Shown here piece after piece: positions 24,930 through 35,931 of a stretch of 64,000 bases of DNA. Each line of letters starts with the position of its first letter. The first letter of the stretch is position 1. The position numbers and the translations under genes were made by a program. Source of the stretch: Ascochyta rabiei (Eukaryota; Ascomycota; Dothideomycetes; Pleosporales; Didymellaceae); contig NC_082418.1 of the NCBI RefSeq assembly GCF_004011695.2, positions 434,001 to 498,000 of the forward strand, read 5' to 3'. The notes beneath the pieces are model-generated. The model searched no databases. It had not been told where the DNA came from and saw only the letters and a program-made list of their open reading frames with translations.

Positions 24930-25245
24930 CCTTTCTAACGTAATATTTTTATTAGGCGCCTACTATAAGCACTAGCAGGTGTATAAGGCTGCGCTTAACC
25001 TAGCCCTAGCTAACCCTACCCTGGCAAAGCAGTTAACCTCTGCTTACGCTGCCTGTTCCCCTACTAAGCCTAGTACCTAGGTTGCTCTGCCTGCTATGCT
25101 GTTGTCTAGGCGTTATAGCAGCAACTAACTAGATACCTACCTCTAACAGTTTGTAGCTGCTATAGGGTTAGCCTTCTAGTTCTAGACTAAGCGTATAAAC
25201 TGTATAGAGGTAGTCTAGGCCTATACTACTATACAAATTTTCTGT
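24930..25245 (+). pseudogene. Antisense reading frame in the Gypsy 3' region, conserved in two copies
   Basis: On the strand opposite to gag-pol, a frame translates as GAYYKHQQVYKAALNLALAN and continues through AKQLTSAYAACSPTKP to QLDTYLQQFVAAIGLAF when TAG/TAA are read as Q. The same frame and nearly the same residues occur at about 935-1230 in the fragment at the start of the window. Flanking sequence (about 24590-24900 and 25245-25840) also gives plausible plus-strand peptide, including a cysteine-rich CCYC segment near 25690, but in other frames. I do not recognise the product. Confidence 0.45.
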
Positions 25246-25844
25246 CTATATTAGGTATACAGCTAACTAGATCTAAAGAATGCTATTAACTAAGTTAAGC
25301 GCCTGCTTACTACGCTCTGCTGCTGCCTAGAGTACGCCCTAGTATCCTACTTATCCTACTGCTGCTGCTCTAACTCCCCTAATAAGCGCTGCTTGTCTGT
25401 CTGCTAGCTCTGCTTGCCACCCTGCTGTTACTGCTCTCTCTCCCCTGCAGAGTTGCCTACGCCCCTACGCTAGCGCTACTCTCCCTCCCTTATAAGGTCC
25501 CCTACGCCCCCTTACTATTACTGCGTCCCCTCTCTCCTAGAGTTGCGCGCGCCTACCTACTGTTACTACTTACCTTCCCCTATAGAGCCGCGCACGCCTA
25601 ACTACAACTTTAAGGAAATATTACAGTTAACGCGTAGCAGTACTATTAAGGTAGATATAGAGGGTAGCAATAACAACTATAAGGTTAACTGCTGCTACTG
25701 CAACATGTAGAACTAGGCCCTAGACGTAGCTACTACTACCTGTTATTCCCTATCTATAAATAATAACATCTTTTTTAAGTCTTAAGGCTTACTGCTAGTT
25801 GCTAGGTAGTGTGTAAGTAAGGTAACAGTGTGCTGTTACTGTAA

Positions 25845-26136
25845 GGTCCCTAAGCTCTTCTGCGCTAGGCCTTATGCCCTATACAGTAACTCCTAATAAG
25901 ACCCTATAAGGGTTATTATAAATAATAAAAGTTTCTTCTTTTCTATATCTACTACTTATATGCTGTGTGTATTACTGTAAAGGCCTTCTAGGTCCCTAAG
26001 CTCTCCTGTGCTAGGCCTTATGCCCTATACAGTAACTCCTAAACAGACCCTATAAGGGTTATTATAAATAATAAAAGTTTCTTCTTTTCTATATCTACTA
26101 CTTATATGCTGTGTGTATTACTGTAAAGGCCTTCTA
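25845..26136. repeat. 146-bp tandem duplication inside the Gypsy element
   Basis: The sequence from GGTCCCTAAGCTC at 25845 repeats at 25991 with only a few changes and runs to about 26136. The homologous fragment at 2273-2420 has a single unit, so the duplication is private to this copy. Confidence 0.8.
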
Positions 26137-26399
26137 GGCCTTTATATCTTATAACACTTCTAGTAGTTCCTATATTAGCTTTGTATATCCCTTCTATTTA
26201 ACTAGAACCTATAACTTGTTCTACCTGTAAGCCCTTTTTTCTTTTACGATAGACTCTACCTCCTATTTAGCCAGGGTTAGGTTGTCCTCTTCTAGGATAA
26301 CTAGTAGGCCTAGTCTACTTTCCTGTAGGCGCTGTGTTAGTAACAGGTTAGAAGCTGTATGTTCTAGTAGGTCTATATACACTATCTTATAGAGGTTAC

Positions 26400-29300
26400 C
26401 TAGTAAATCTAGGGTAACTGTTAGAGGGGTAGGAACTGTAACTACTGTGTACTAGGCTTATAACTAGTCTAGCTTCTAGCTTAGCCTGTTAGTTTTTATG
26501 TTGTAGAGGGAAAACTACACCTTATCTTCTACGTAGTACTACTCTGCAGGCCTACAGCTATAGTCTGTTATATCCTAGGTACGTTGTTACACCTATGCTA
26601 TAGCTGCCTAGGTAAGCTCTATACCTTACTAGAGGTAGTCTAGGAAATAGACCACCTGTCCCTGTAGTGTGTTCTAGCTAACAGTTAGTAGCACTGTTGT
26701 CTGTAGGAGGTCTACATTATAACTATAGAGGAGTAGGTTAGAACTAACCCTAGTAACTAAAGAGTTGTAATTATTAAGTGCTAGTTAGCAGGCTAGAAGA
26801 CAGTTAGGCTAGTTATCCTATTTCAAGTTAACTATAACCTATAGGACTGCCTACATATCTTACTTAGCACGCTCTGTCCCTCTGTCTGTCTGCAGGTAGT
26901 AGGCTGTAGAGAGTAGCTAGTCTACCCCTACAAGGCTACACAGCGTTATCTAAAAATATCCTAGCTAGTCTAAGCTGCAGTCTAAGATTATAGAGCTAGA
27001 AAAGCCTTAGAACTACTACTACGTGTTATAGAAGACCTTAGCGTAATATTCTGTAGTTATAGAAGTTATAGCCTTAAGCTGCATATACTTAGAGAAGTAA
27101 TCTATAATAACTAAGAGATAGCGCAGTACGTCCTTATTAGCCTAAGAGAGGTTAACTATAAAGTCTATAGAAATCTAGGACTAAAAACAGTTAGTAATAG
27201 GCAACAGCTAGAGTAAGCCCTACTGTTAGCGCTGTAACACGTACGTGCTATAACAGTAGTAGTTATAGGTATAATACTAAACGTCCTGTAATATCTCTTT
27301 CTAGTAGAAGTTGCGTCTAATAATGTGGAATGTGGTGTTAGCCCCTAGATGGCCTGTTAGGTTAGATTTGTGTGCCCTTTAGATTATTATAGTTGTAAGT
27401 AGCTTCTAACGTAGAACCTATGTAACCCTACGCTACAGCAGCGTGCTATAAGCACTAAGCGTGCAATCTGTAATTTACTAAGTAGTCTTAGCCTTAGGAG
27501 GGAACTAGTAGGCCCTATTATAGATAGTAGACAGGCGCGCTATATACCCTGCGTCCTACTAAACACCTTTATCCTACAGTAATTATATATGCATATTAAT
27601 AAAAAGTAGGGGTATACTAGGGCCTAGTATACTAATTACTAATACTAAAACTAGGGTTATTATCCTATAGACCCCCCCTAACCTCCTATTATAGTCCTGT
27701 TCCTAATAGCTTAGCATATCTAGTTAGGCTGCTAGGCGTCCTAGGCAGAAGCAAAGGTAGAAACGGAACTTTAACAGCTCCTCTGCCTATTAGTGCTACC
27801 TCTTACTTAGCCTACGCGCTGTAGTAAAGTACTAGAGGTTCTTATAGTTAGTTAGGATAGTAAACAGCCTAGCAACAGACCCTAGTTTAGCTGCCTGGAC
27901 CCCTAGGCACTTTATAACAGCAGTTAACTTCTTATTATAGATAGTGTAGTTCTATTATTCTATTATAAGTGTAGTAGAGTAATATGCTACTAGGTAAAGC
28001 ACCTTCCTATACTATTAAGAAAGGCAGCTACCTAGCGCCTTAATAGAGCAGTCTGCCTCTAATAGTGTTTTACGCTTAGGGTCCTACTAGGCTAGGACTA
28101 GTTCTGTTATAAATACGTTCTTTAGCTAGTAGAACACTGCGTCCTTCTCCTACCCCTACCTAAACAGGATATCCTTCCCTGTAAGTTAATTAAGTAGAGC
28201 AGCAATATTAGAGAAGGCTAGGATAAAGTCCTAGTAGAAGTTTGTAAACCCTAGGAAACTGCAGACTCTGCGTAAAGACTGTAGAGCTTCCTAATTATAG
28301 ATAGCCTTAACCTTCTTAGGATTAGGATAAATATCCTTTCTAGCTTCTATAATGTATCCTAGGTAGTATACTTCCTTTATTGCAAATACGCACTTCTTAG
28401 GATCTAAGTGTAGCCCTACATCGCGTAGGAGCGTAAGGACTCTACTAACCTTCCCTAAGTAGTCTGTCCTAGACCTGCTACTGTAAACTAGGATATTATC
28501 TAGGTACGCAGTAGCATAGTTGCCTAATGTCTCTTAAAGCACGCTGTTAATATAACGCTAGAAGGACGCTAGTGCTCTAGCCAGGCTAAACAGGCAGACT
28601 AGCTACTTAAAGAGCCTAAAATAGGTACAGAACACAGTAAGGTGCTTATCTCTCTCTGCAATACAAATCTAGTAAAATGCTAAACAGATATTAACCTTAG
28701 AGAACTAGTAGGCACCCCCTAGTGTACGTAAGGTCTCCTTAATAAGAGAGAGTAGGTACTAGTTAGTAATTATAATGCTGTTAAGTGTACAGTAGTCTAC
28801 GCACATACACTACCTACTAGAGGACTTTTTAACTAGCAGGACTAGGGCCTCTACTAGGGAAGAGGAGGTGCAGATCTACCCCTTATCTATTAGTGCTAAC
28901 ACCTATTTCTGTAGCTTAAGTAGCTAGTCCCTTAGCATGTTGTACAGAGGGCCCTAGGGTAGAGGCTTCTTCTTTCTAGACTAGTTGCGTTGTAACTGTA
29001 TGTAGTAATCTATCTAGCCCCTATATAGAGGAAGGCTAGAGGCCTTACACTTATTAAATAGGTTCTAAAACTAGACTAACTTAGGGGGAAGAGGGTCTAC
29101 CTCCTCTGCTGTCCCTTACGCTCCTAGGGATTAAACTAAGAGGATTTTAGTAATATTATAGAGGCTTGTAGAGACAAACTAGTCCCTAGGCAGGCGCTTC
29201 TAGAGCCTATCAGCTAGGGTCTTGTTAAACTTAGTTACTAATAGGAGAGCTACGTAAATATTTAATATACACTATAAGAATTTATAGATAATAAGGTTTC

Positions 29301-29800
29301 CTACCTATTATATCCTTAGTGTGCCCTTTTCTACGTCTAACACTACGCCCTCTTATTAGAGCTAGGGCTTCCCTAAAATAACATCCTAGCTTAGACTTAG
29401 CACTACATAGGCTACAGCCTACAAGTACTACCTGTCTAAGTTGTACCTAAACAGGACTAAACAGGAGATTACAGACTTCCTACTAGTGCCTACTACTTAC
29501 GCTAAGCGTTATAGCAGTACCTTAATAAAGTCTCCTCCTAAGCGCATAGTAAAGTTATTGCTTACTACGCTAAAGTATTTACACCCTAAGTCTACTAGCA
29601 TGTTAGCCTAAATTGCCCTATTAATAAATAATAGAACGTAGAATAGGGGCTTATCTATAGAGTCTGTAATAGCTCCCCTAGCAGCCTGTAATGCCCCTAT
29701 ACTAGTAGTCTCCCCTACTAATATACTTCTACAGCGCTCCTAACTTAGACTTATATTAGAAGCAGCTAGTTTCCCCTATACAAACTAGCCTCTTTCTTAC
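26400..29800 (-). pseudogene. Gypsy pol (protease, RT, RNase H, integrase), RIP-decayed
   Basis: Minus-strand translation shows the reverse transcriptase at about 28950-28300: CVDYCTLNSI, then ETLRTLGGA, FSKVNICLAFY, and AYLDNILVYS at about 28480-28512. The last should be YLDD; the second aspartate codon is AAT. RNase H follows to about 27750. The integrase C-terminal tail reads YYVEDKV, FSLYNIKTNRLS, KLD at about 26540-26440, as in fungal Tf/MAGGY-type integrases. Protease lies near 29200-29600. Numerous TAG and TAA codons interrupt the frame. Confidence 0.8.
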
Positions 29801-30960
29801 CTAAGATTATTACTACCTACACTGTAGTTACTACTGTATTAGCGCAATCCTAGTAAATGTGTCCCTTTTTACCACAACAGGTACACAGGTTAGCCTCCTA
29901 GCGTTGCTAAAATACCTTATTAGGAACCTACATAGCCTAGTTAGGAGCAGACTACTTCTAACCTCTATACTTAGCACTGCTGCTAGTATAAACTATAGAC
30001 ATAACTGTTATTTTAATATTACTATCCTTATTACGCTTAGGCAGTGCCTAGGTAGAAGTATAGCGTAGCTGATTTTCTATAGCTATAGTCTTAATGTCTA
30101 TAGTAATAGACTTATACTCTATAATAGCTACGTTATAATCTATATAAGTTACTCCTTAGTTTATTACTATATTATAGATATTTGCGTTTAGGGCCTAGTA
30201 GAGCTTTAATAGGCGTTGTTCTCTGTCCTAGTAGAGGCCGCCACTTTGCACTAGCAGCTGCTTAAAATGGATAAAAAAGTCTAAGAATAACTTGTTAGGA
30301 CCTTAACAGACGCTTTCTAGCTTTGCCTAGGCCTGTTCCTAGCTGTAGTTGTTGCTGTAGCAGAATTCTAGGTATGCTAGGAAGTCCTCTAGGCTCTACA
30401 CACCTTAGGTACCCCTAATCTTATAGAATAGAGCTATATCTTATTGTATAGACGTACTAAGCTAGGACTATATAAAGGTAAACATGTCCTATAGCCTACT
30501 AATAAAGAACACGTCTGCCTATAGCTTATATTCTATTATAACCTACTATATCTTAAATAAGGATTTGTCTCTAGTAAAGGCCTTACCTATAGGAAGAAGT
30601 TTCCTATAGGCTGTAGACGTCTATATAGGGGTATATAGGCCTAAGGTAGATGCTAAAAACAGCGCTTTATAAGGCAGGTTAGGGGCTAGGGTAGATGTTA
30701 ATAGGTACAGCGTTACTCCTAAGGAGGACAATAGGACTGTAGACGCAGGTCTAGTACAGGCGTTAGCTATTTGTGCTAGGGACTCTACAAACACACGTAT
30801 ATTAGAGTTATTACGCTTAAGTAATACTATACGTTTGTTAGCAGCTAATAAGGCTTACTGTAAGTTTATTATAAACTGCAACGTCTAGGCTATAAATTCC
30901 TAAAGGGTTAAGGAGACAGATTTATCTAAGGGGTTATTCTAGGAGCTGGCTAACATAGTA
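29800..30960 (-). pseudogene. Gypsy gag with CCHC zinc knuckle, RIP-decayed
   Basis: Minus-strand frame between the 5' LTR and pol. A zinc knuckle CTCCGKKGHIYQDC (CX2CX4HX4C) is encoded at about 29840-29885, with one glutamine read from a stop codon. The region upstream of it is the capsid-like part, helical and without recognised motifs. Gag packages the element's RNA. Confidence 0.7.
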
Positions 30961-31157
30961 TAAGTGCTAGCTGTTCTTCTAGAAGAAGAGATATAAATGT
31001 TAAGGACTAGCCTTAAGGTAAGATGTAATAAGGGTTAATATAGTATTATATCTCTTATAGAGGTGATATGTTATATGTCCTTCTAATACGTCTGTAGAGC
31101 ACGTAATTATCCTGTCTTACTTAAGGCTTAGACAAGGTCTAAGCCTATAACAGTAAA

Positions 31158-31391
31158 GAAAGGTTCTACTAAGGTAAATAGAACCTGCTAGTAGGTTGTA
31201 ACATATACTAGTAGGTTACTATCTTACCTTAGTACTAAGTAGAAGTTCTAACACGTGCCCCTTCTTATAAATAGTAAAGTTTCTTAAGCTAACGTCTGTG
31301 TACAAGTGGCTGTAAGAGCTAATACTAATAGATTTCTTTTAAGTAAAAGTAAAAGAATAATAAAGAAAAAAGAAGACATTACTAAAAGTTA
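31158..31391. other. AT-rich remnant between Gypsy and MITE-like end
   Basis: AT-rich sequence into which the complete Gypsy inserted on its left side. It is probably part of an older retrotransposon, together with 33530-34010, but no motif in it is clear enough to assign. Confidence 0.4.
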
Positions 31392-31393
31392 TA

Positions 31394-31662
31394 ACGTACT
31401 CCACGGTCGAGCGGATTACACGATCGAGCGGATCACTTAAAACCCTACCAAAATTGTCCAAAACTACAACCCTTTATTTCAACAACCACGCAATAAAATC
31501 TTCTTAAAATTTCAGAATAGTATTGCATAGTTATTGGTAAGTACATATCTAGATTTCAGCTTTATAGCTATAATAGTTATAGAAATAGCCTGCAAATAGT
31601 GCTAAACACCCCTGTAAAACAGTAATCGCTTAATAACGTCTGTGTTATAGATTCTAGCACTC
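31394..31662. mobile_element. Solo left end of a pogo-type MITE
   Basis: Begins after TA (31392-31393) with ACGTACTCCACGG and then CGAGCGGATTAC and CGAGCGGATCAC as a doubled motif. The following bases resemble the MITEs at 44 and 1835 (an ACCAAAA...CAACCACGCAATAAAAT core). No right end follows; a pogo element starts at 31665. It is either truncated or part of a composite with that element. Confidence 0.65.
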
Positions 31663-31664
31663 TA

Positions 31665-33527
31665 ACGTACTCTACAGGTAAGCGGATTAAACAGGTAAGC
31701 AGATTACTCTGCTAAGACTACACTAAATTTCTACCCTATTATAGCTCGCATTAGCCCACTTTGGCCTTGTATACAGTAGTGTAGTACATAATATTATTTA
31801 GAAACATCTTCTACAGCCTTCTTATATGTACGTAAGTTATGTCTAACGTTGTAGCACTTTGTACAGCGTCTTTAGGTTACTTCCCCTCCTTTAGCGCGCA
31901 CTTGCTTCTTTGCCTTCTTACTATCACTACGCGCCCTAAACTTAGTTAGAGTAGTTAATTAAAGGCCTTTCTTAGCTGTTAGGACTCCCTCCTGCTGTAA
32001 TTGCTTTCTTTTATGCGATTTACGTCGCATAGCAGCCTTATTTACTGCTTAAAGCCTAGTAATCTCTCTTTAAGCTAACACTAGCTTGTGCGCTACTATA
32101 GCTGCGCCTTTAGCAAGCTTTTTAAAGGCCTTAACTATTAAAGTTAGTAAGCTGCTTGCATGCCTTTAAATCCTCTCTTGAACCAGCGTTAATTGCGACC
32201 CTAATTGCAGGGTAGTGCTTGGGGTTTAGGACTGCTAGGGCTCATCTTCTATAGTAGGTAGCGGTAGGGTACGTAGGCGGACATTAAGACCTATTATAAC
32301 CCGTTCTGGGTTAAGGGGGACTATTCTAGCGTCTTAGAAGCCTCCTTAGATATTGCTAGAAGTAAATGTCTCCTTATAGGCGTCTATAAAGTATAGTAGG
32401 AACTTAGTTTTAGTAATATAAGTAATGTAGTTATATATAAGATTCTTAGCTTAGCGCCTATATACCTTCTTTAGAGGGGTAAAACAACCTATATCTAGTG
32501 GTTATAAGAGGTAAGATAAGTGTAGAGGTATATATAGTGTAACAATCTTTACTTCCTTACAGTATTGTTAGAAGTTAAGGGAGTTGTAGCTCTTATGGCT
32601 GTTAATAAGGAGTAGCTAGTGTACTCCTTAGGTGCGCGTCTTTGTATAGGCATTAAAGTGCTTTAACTAGTCTAGACTAAGCTTGTTAGTAGTCCATCTG
32701 TTCTTAGAGACTCTAATAACCCAGTTATAGGGCAGATTGTCCTCTTTGTACCAGGTAGAGAGGTAGTTGCGGCCTTTAAAGATAATAAAGGGTGGAATAG
32801 CCTACCCTGTGCCATTAATGCCCTGTATAACTGTTGTCTACTCTTAATTACCCTACTGCACTGCCTTTAGCTTTCCTTAACACTCTAAGCCTGTAACAAC
32901 TACTCCTGTTAATATCTAGCCTATTATAAAGCCTGTCTTATTAAAGTTGTATGTGTTATTGTCCTAGATACTATACTTAGCTTTAACATTTGCTATAAGC
33001 CTAAACTAGCCCCTAATAATCTCTAGATCCTTACAGAGGGCTCTCTTGTAGTTGTACTTGCGATTAAACCTTACTTTAAGGTTAGGGCGGCGCTTAATAA
33101 ACGTGTTAGGCTAGTTTATGCCAACATGGCCTATATTGCGCTTAGCACGCAAAGAATTAGCTATATTAGCTATAGCAGCCAGCTAAGGGGTAAATCCTTG
33201 TGTATCTAGCTTAAGGATGTACTTAGCAATCACGTCCTCCTTAGTCTAGTCTATAATCTGTTAAACTGGCGTATAATTAGCTTGTGTAGGTTATTCTGTG
33301 TATTAAGCGTGTAGTGTGCTGTAAGGCGCGTTATATATAGCTGCAGCGCGTTATAGGGTAAGCATTACGTCTTATTTAATTGCCTGGAGCGCAAGCTGTA
33401 TCGCAGCTTCTCTTAAGGGCGTAGATTAATGTTGTTGTTGAGGCATTGCGTGGTAAGGTGGAGGTTTGGTGTGGTCTTGGCAGAGTGATCCGCTCACCCG
33501 TTTGATCCGCTCACCCGTGGAGTACGT
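31665..33527 (-). mobile_element. pogo/Fot1-type DNA transposon with both ends
   Basis: An element of 1863 bp with TA on both sides (31663-31664 and 33528-33529). The terminal inverted repeats begin ACGTACTCYACRGG and contain a doubled TGAGCGGATCA motif. The left end carries A and T at several positions where the right end has G and C, as RIP would cause. It contains one transposase frame on the minus strand. Confidence 0.85.
31715..33446 (-). pseudogene. pogo-family (CENP-B HTH / DDE) transposase, RIP-decayed
   Basis: The minus-strand frame starts ATG at 33446 (MPQQQH) and is about 575 codons long, the usual size for Fot1-like transposases. The N-terminal third contains a helix-turn-helix/CENP-B-type region (LKLDTQGFTP, then ANSLRAKRNIGHVG). 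The DDE region contains NKTGFIIG, then KNRWTTNKLSL, LLLINSHKSYNS, VTLYIPLHLSYLL and LDIGCFTPLKKVY. The LLLIN block should be LLILDGH; its aspartate codon has become AAT. The C-terminus has a basic region and a CTKCYNVRHN zinc-binding-like motif. About two dozen in-frame TAG/TAA codons occur at CAG, CAA or TGG positions. It is inactive. Confidence 0.87.
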
Positions 33528-33529
33528 TA

Positions 33530-34015
33530 TAGTTAAAATATTTCTAAAAATAGATTTAAAGGCTTTAATTAGCCTGTTTAGTTTAACTATTCATTTATAG
33601 ATAATAAGATGCTAACAGCTTAGCTAAGATTTATAGGCGTTTGTAAACCTACTTCTAGAACTTATTTATAAATAAAGTACCTTAATTAGATATAACAGTA
33701 TTATTATGTAGAAGTCGAAAGAAACTAGAAATCTCTATAAAGTAGTAAGTAAATTCCTTTAAAGAGTAGCTAACTAAAGAAAAGAAATGTTACTGTTTTG
33801 TAAGGTAGTTAAGTATAGTAAGTTAGTTTGTGTATAAGTAGCTGTTAAGGTATAAGGCTAGCAAATCTTAAATATAATCTACAAAAATATCTAACTACTT
33901 AGTGTAAGGGAATAGTAGGGGTTTAAGGAACCTGTTATAGGCTTTCTATAAAGGCCTTACCTACTTATATACTACGCAAGCTTAATAACACTTTTTAATA
34001 GACTAGGGCATGCTA
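33530..34015 (-). pseudogene. Gypsy integrase fragment, RIP-decayed
   Basis: The minus strand resembles a retroviral-type integrase core of a Ty3/Gypsy element. The clearest match is near 33660-33560 (IIYKQIVKLNRLIKAF, compare DGQTERLNR). It is cut on the left by the pogo element and ends on the right at the gene island near 34015. It is short and has many stops. Confidence 0.5.
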
Positions 34016-34029
34016 GGCTAACAGTAGCG

Positions 34030-35931
34030 CTGGGCATTCAGCATATTCACATGTCTTGCACGTATTTGCAAAGAAGAATTTCACAGATCGGGTCAGAAGG
34101 AATTCCTACAAGAGTCTTTCGAGCTGATTAAACATGCGCATGCCCTTGACAGGACATGGTCGCGTGATTTCGATCATCTTCTGGTTATGTCCGAACTGTA
34201 CTTAGAAAAATTTCAGGAGAACAGGCTCCCGCCGCCTGCTGGATTACGCCATCGAGTTTGGTTTTAGAGCTTCAGAGATATCGCTGGATTCAAGAGCAAA
34301 ATGGTGCAAGGCCAATCTCCTGTCGCATTTGGGATCTCTCTTCCTAAGACTATCATACCAGACGCGGTTGTACTCAGACACTAGTCAACGCATCAGGTAC
34401 ATACAACTAACCCTTGAAATAACGATGGAGAGATCTAGGGGTAGGGCAGTGCATCTCTGGAAGCTTGGCTATGCCTTTAGAACCCGATTTCACATGTTCC
34501 AGAATGCAGATAATCTAGCAAAATCGACGCAAGCTTTCTAATCAGCCTTAACATGTCACGATATCAATGCTTATTTCCGCTTTCTGGTTCGTCATACAGC
34601 AGTTGATAGCTTAGCCAGAGAGGAGTCATAATCACAAGCGATGGAAAAGCTGGTTCGGATGAGAGAAGAATTACCAGAGGCCTTTCGGGTTGTTCTCCAA
34701 CTTGAAGATCTTCAAAAGCGCCTTCGTAAAGTGTCAGGATTGGCTTCGTTTTCGGCATCAATCTCAATACGGGCACGAAGACCACTCTTCACAGCGCTTG
34801 AAACGTTAGAAGCTTTCAGTGGAGTTGTGACCAGCAGATTGTTGGCTACAAAATATCAGGATGACAGTCTTCGAAAACACCACTCTTACCTAGCAAGAGA
34901 TTATGCAATCGCTCAGCAGAATATCGAGGGCTTGCGGTTCCCGGGTTTCGAGAACCATGGACGGCTTGATATTGCTTCAATAGAAAGGTGCAGCAGTATT
35001 GATCTCCGACGATTAGAAGAAGCCCTCCATCAAGTAATCAAAGCGATTAGGCAGCAGCCTAGCTTTGAGTGCTTTTTGCAACCACTTTCTAGAGATGAGA
35101 TATGTGCTCTGTCCAGGGAAGGCCCTGCCGTATGTCTAAACATCAGCCACGTGGGTAGCGAAGCTTTTCTAATCAGTAAGAATACAATCGCTGCGATCCC
35201 ACTACCAGGGTTACAAAGACCGGATGTTGAGAAAAATGTAAAGATTTTGGCCTTCAATAGTAACAGGCGCCGCAGAGACGCCTCTCTATGCCCGGATAAA
35301 GAGGATGGCGCTGACAGCGACAAGATCAAGAACCATAATCTTAAGTTGCATTCAGCGCTGCTGAACCTCTGGAATCACGCAGTCCAGCCAGCCTTGCAAG
35401 CACTGAGACTCCTAAGGCACGACCCCAAGCCCAAACCATTACCTCGCGTAAGGTGGGTTGTCAGTGGCATTGCATCATTGCTGCCGCTCCACGCTGCAGG
35501 ATCACACACCCCCGGGTCAACTGACTGATAATACTATCAGTCATGTTGTCTCTTCGTGTTCTCCAAGTCTTATGGCGCTAGACTGCCTTTGTCGAAAACC
35601 TCAATTTGCGATACATGATGAGAAAGCAAATGTTGTTGTGGTGTCCATGCCAACAAGCCCTCGACATACGCCTTTGGCTTTCGCTTAAGAAGTGGAGGCA
35701 ATTGTGACACATACCATGTTTTGGGCATCCACTGTCTGCCTTGAGCAGCCAACAAAGAAGCGAGTTTCGTATGCATTAACATCTTGCACAGTTGCTCACT
35801 TTGCGTGCCACGGTATCGTAGATGAGAACAATCTATTGCAAAGCGGGTTGATTATCGAACAAGAAACAGACGAGAATTTGAGTGTTGCCGACCTCGAGAG
35901 TGTAACGTGTGAGCATTCTAGAATTTCTTAG
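34030..35931 (+). pseudogene. TPR-CHAT domain protein, broken
   Basis: CHAT proteins are caspase-like peptidases, usually joined to tetratricopeptide repeats. Here the TPR-like helical part (about 34090-34640) leads into a frame at 34641-35528 ending RVRWVVSGIASLLPLHAAG, a typical CHAT start. The reading then shifts by one base near 35520 and continues at about 35530-35931 with NTISHVVSSCSPSLMAL, VVVVSMP, and the catalytic histidine motif AHFACHG at about 35793-35815. In-frame TAA codons at 34539, about 34629 and 35686 fit CAA-to-TAA or similar changes. The frame ends at 35931 before the expected catalytic cysteine block, which I cannot find downstream. No start codon or 5' part is clear next to the AT-rich boundary. 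Confidence 0.75.

Larger units (their letters stand above)
23788..31152 (-). mobile_element. Complete Ty3/Gypsy LTR retrotransposon
   Basis: Two 155-bp direct repeats, 23788-23942 and 30998-31152, both starting TGTTAAGGACTAG and ending GCCTATAACA, bound the element. The flanking five bases are GTAAA on both sides (23783-23787 and 31153-31157), a perfect target duplication. Gag, protease, reverse transcriptase, RNase H and integrase are on the minus strand. The segment between the integrase end and the 3' LTR (23943-26280) is long and holds a plus-strand reading frame. All frames are broken by RIP-type stops, so the element is dead but structurally whole. Confidence 0.9.
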
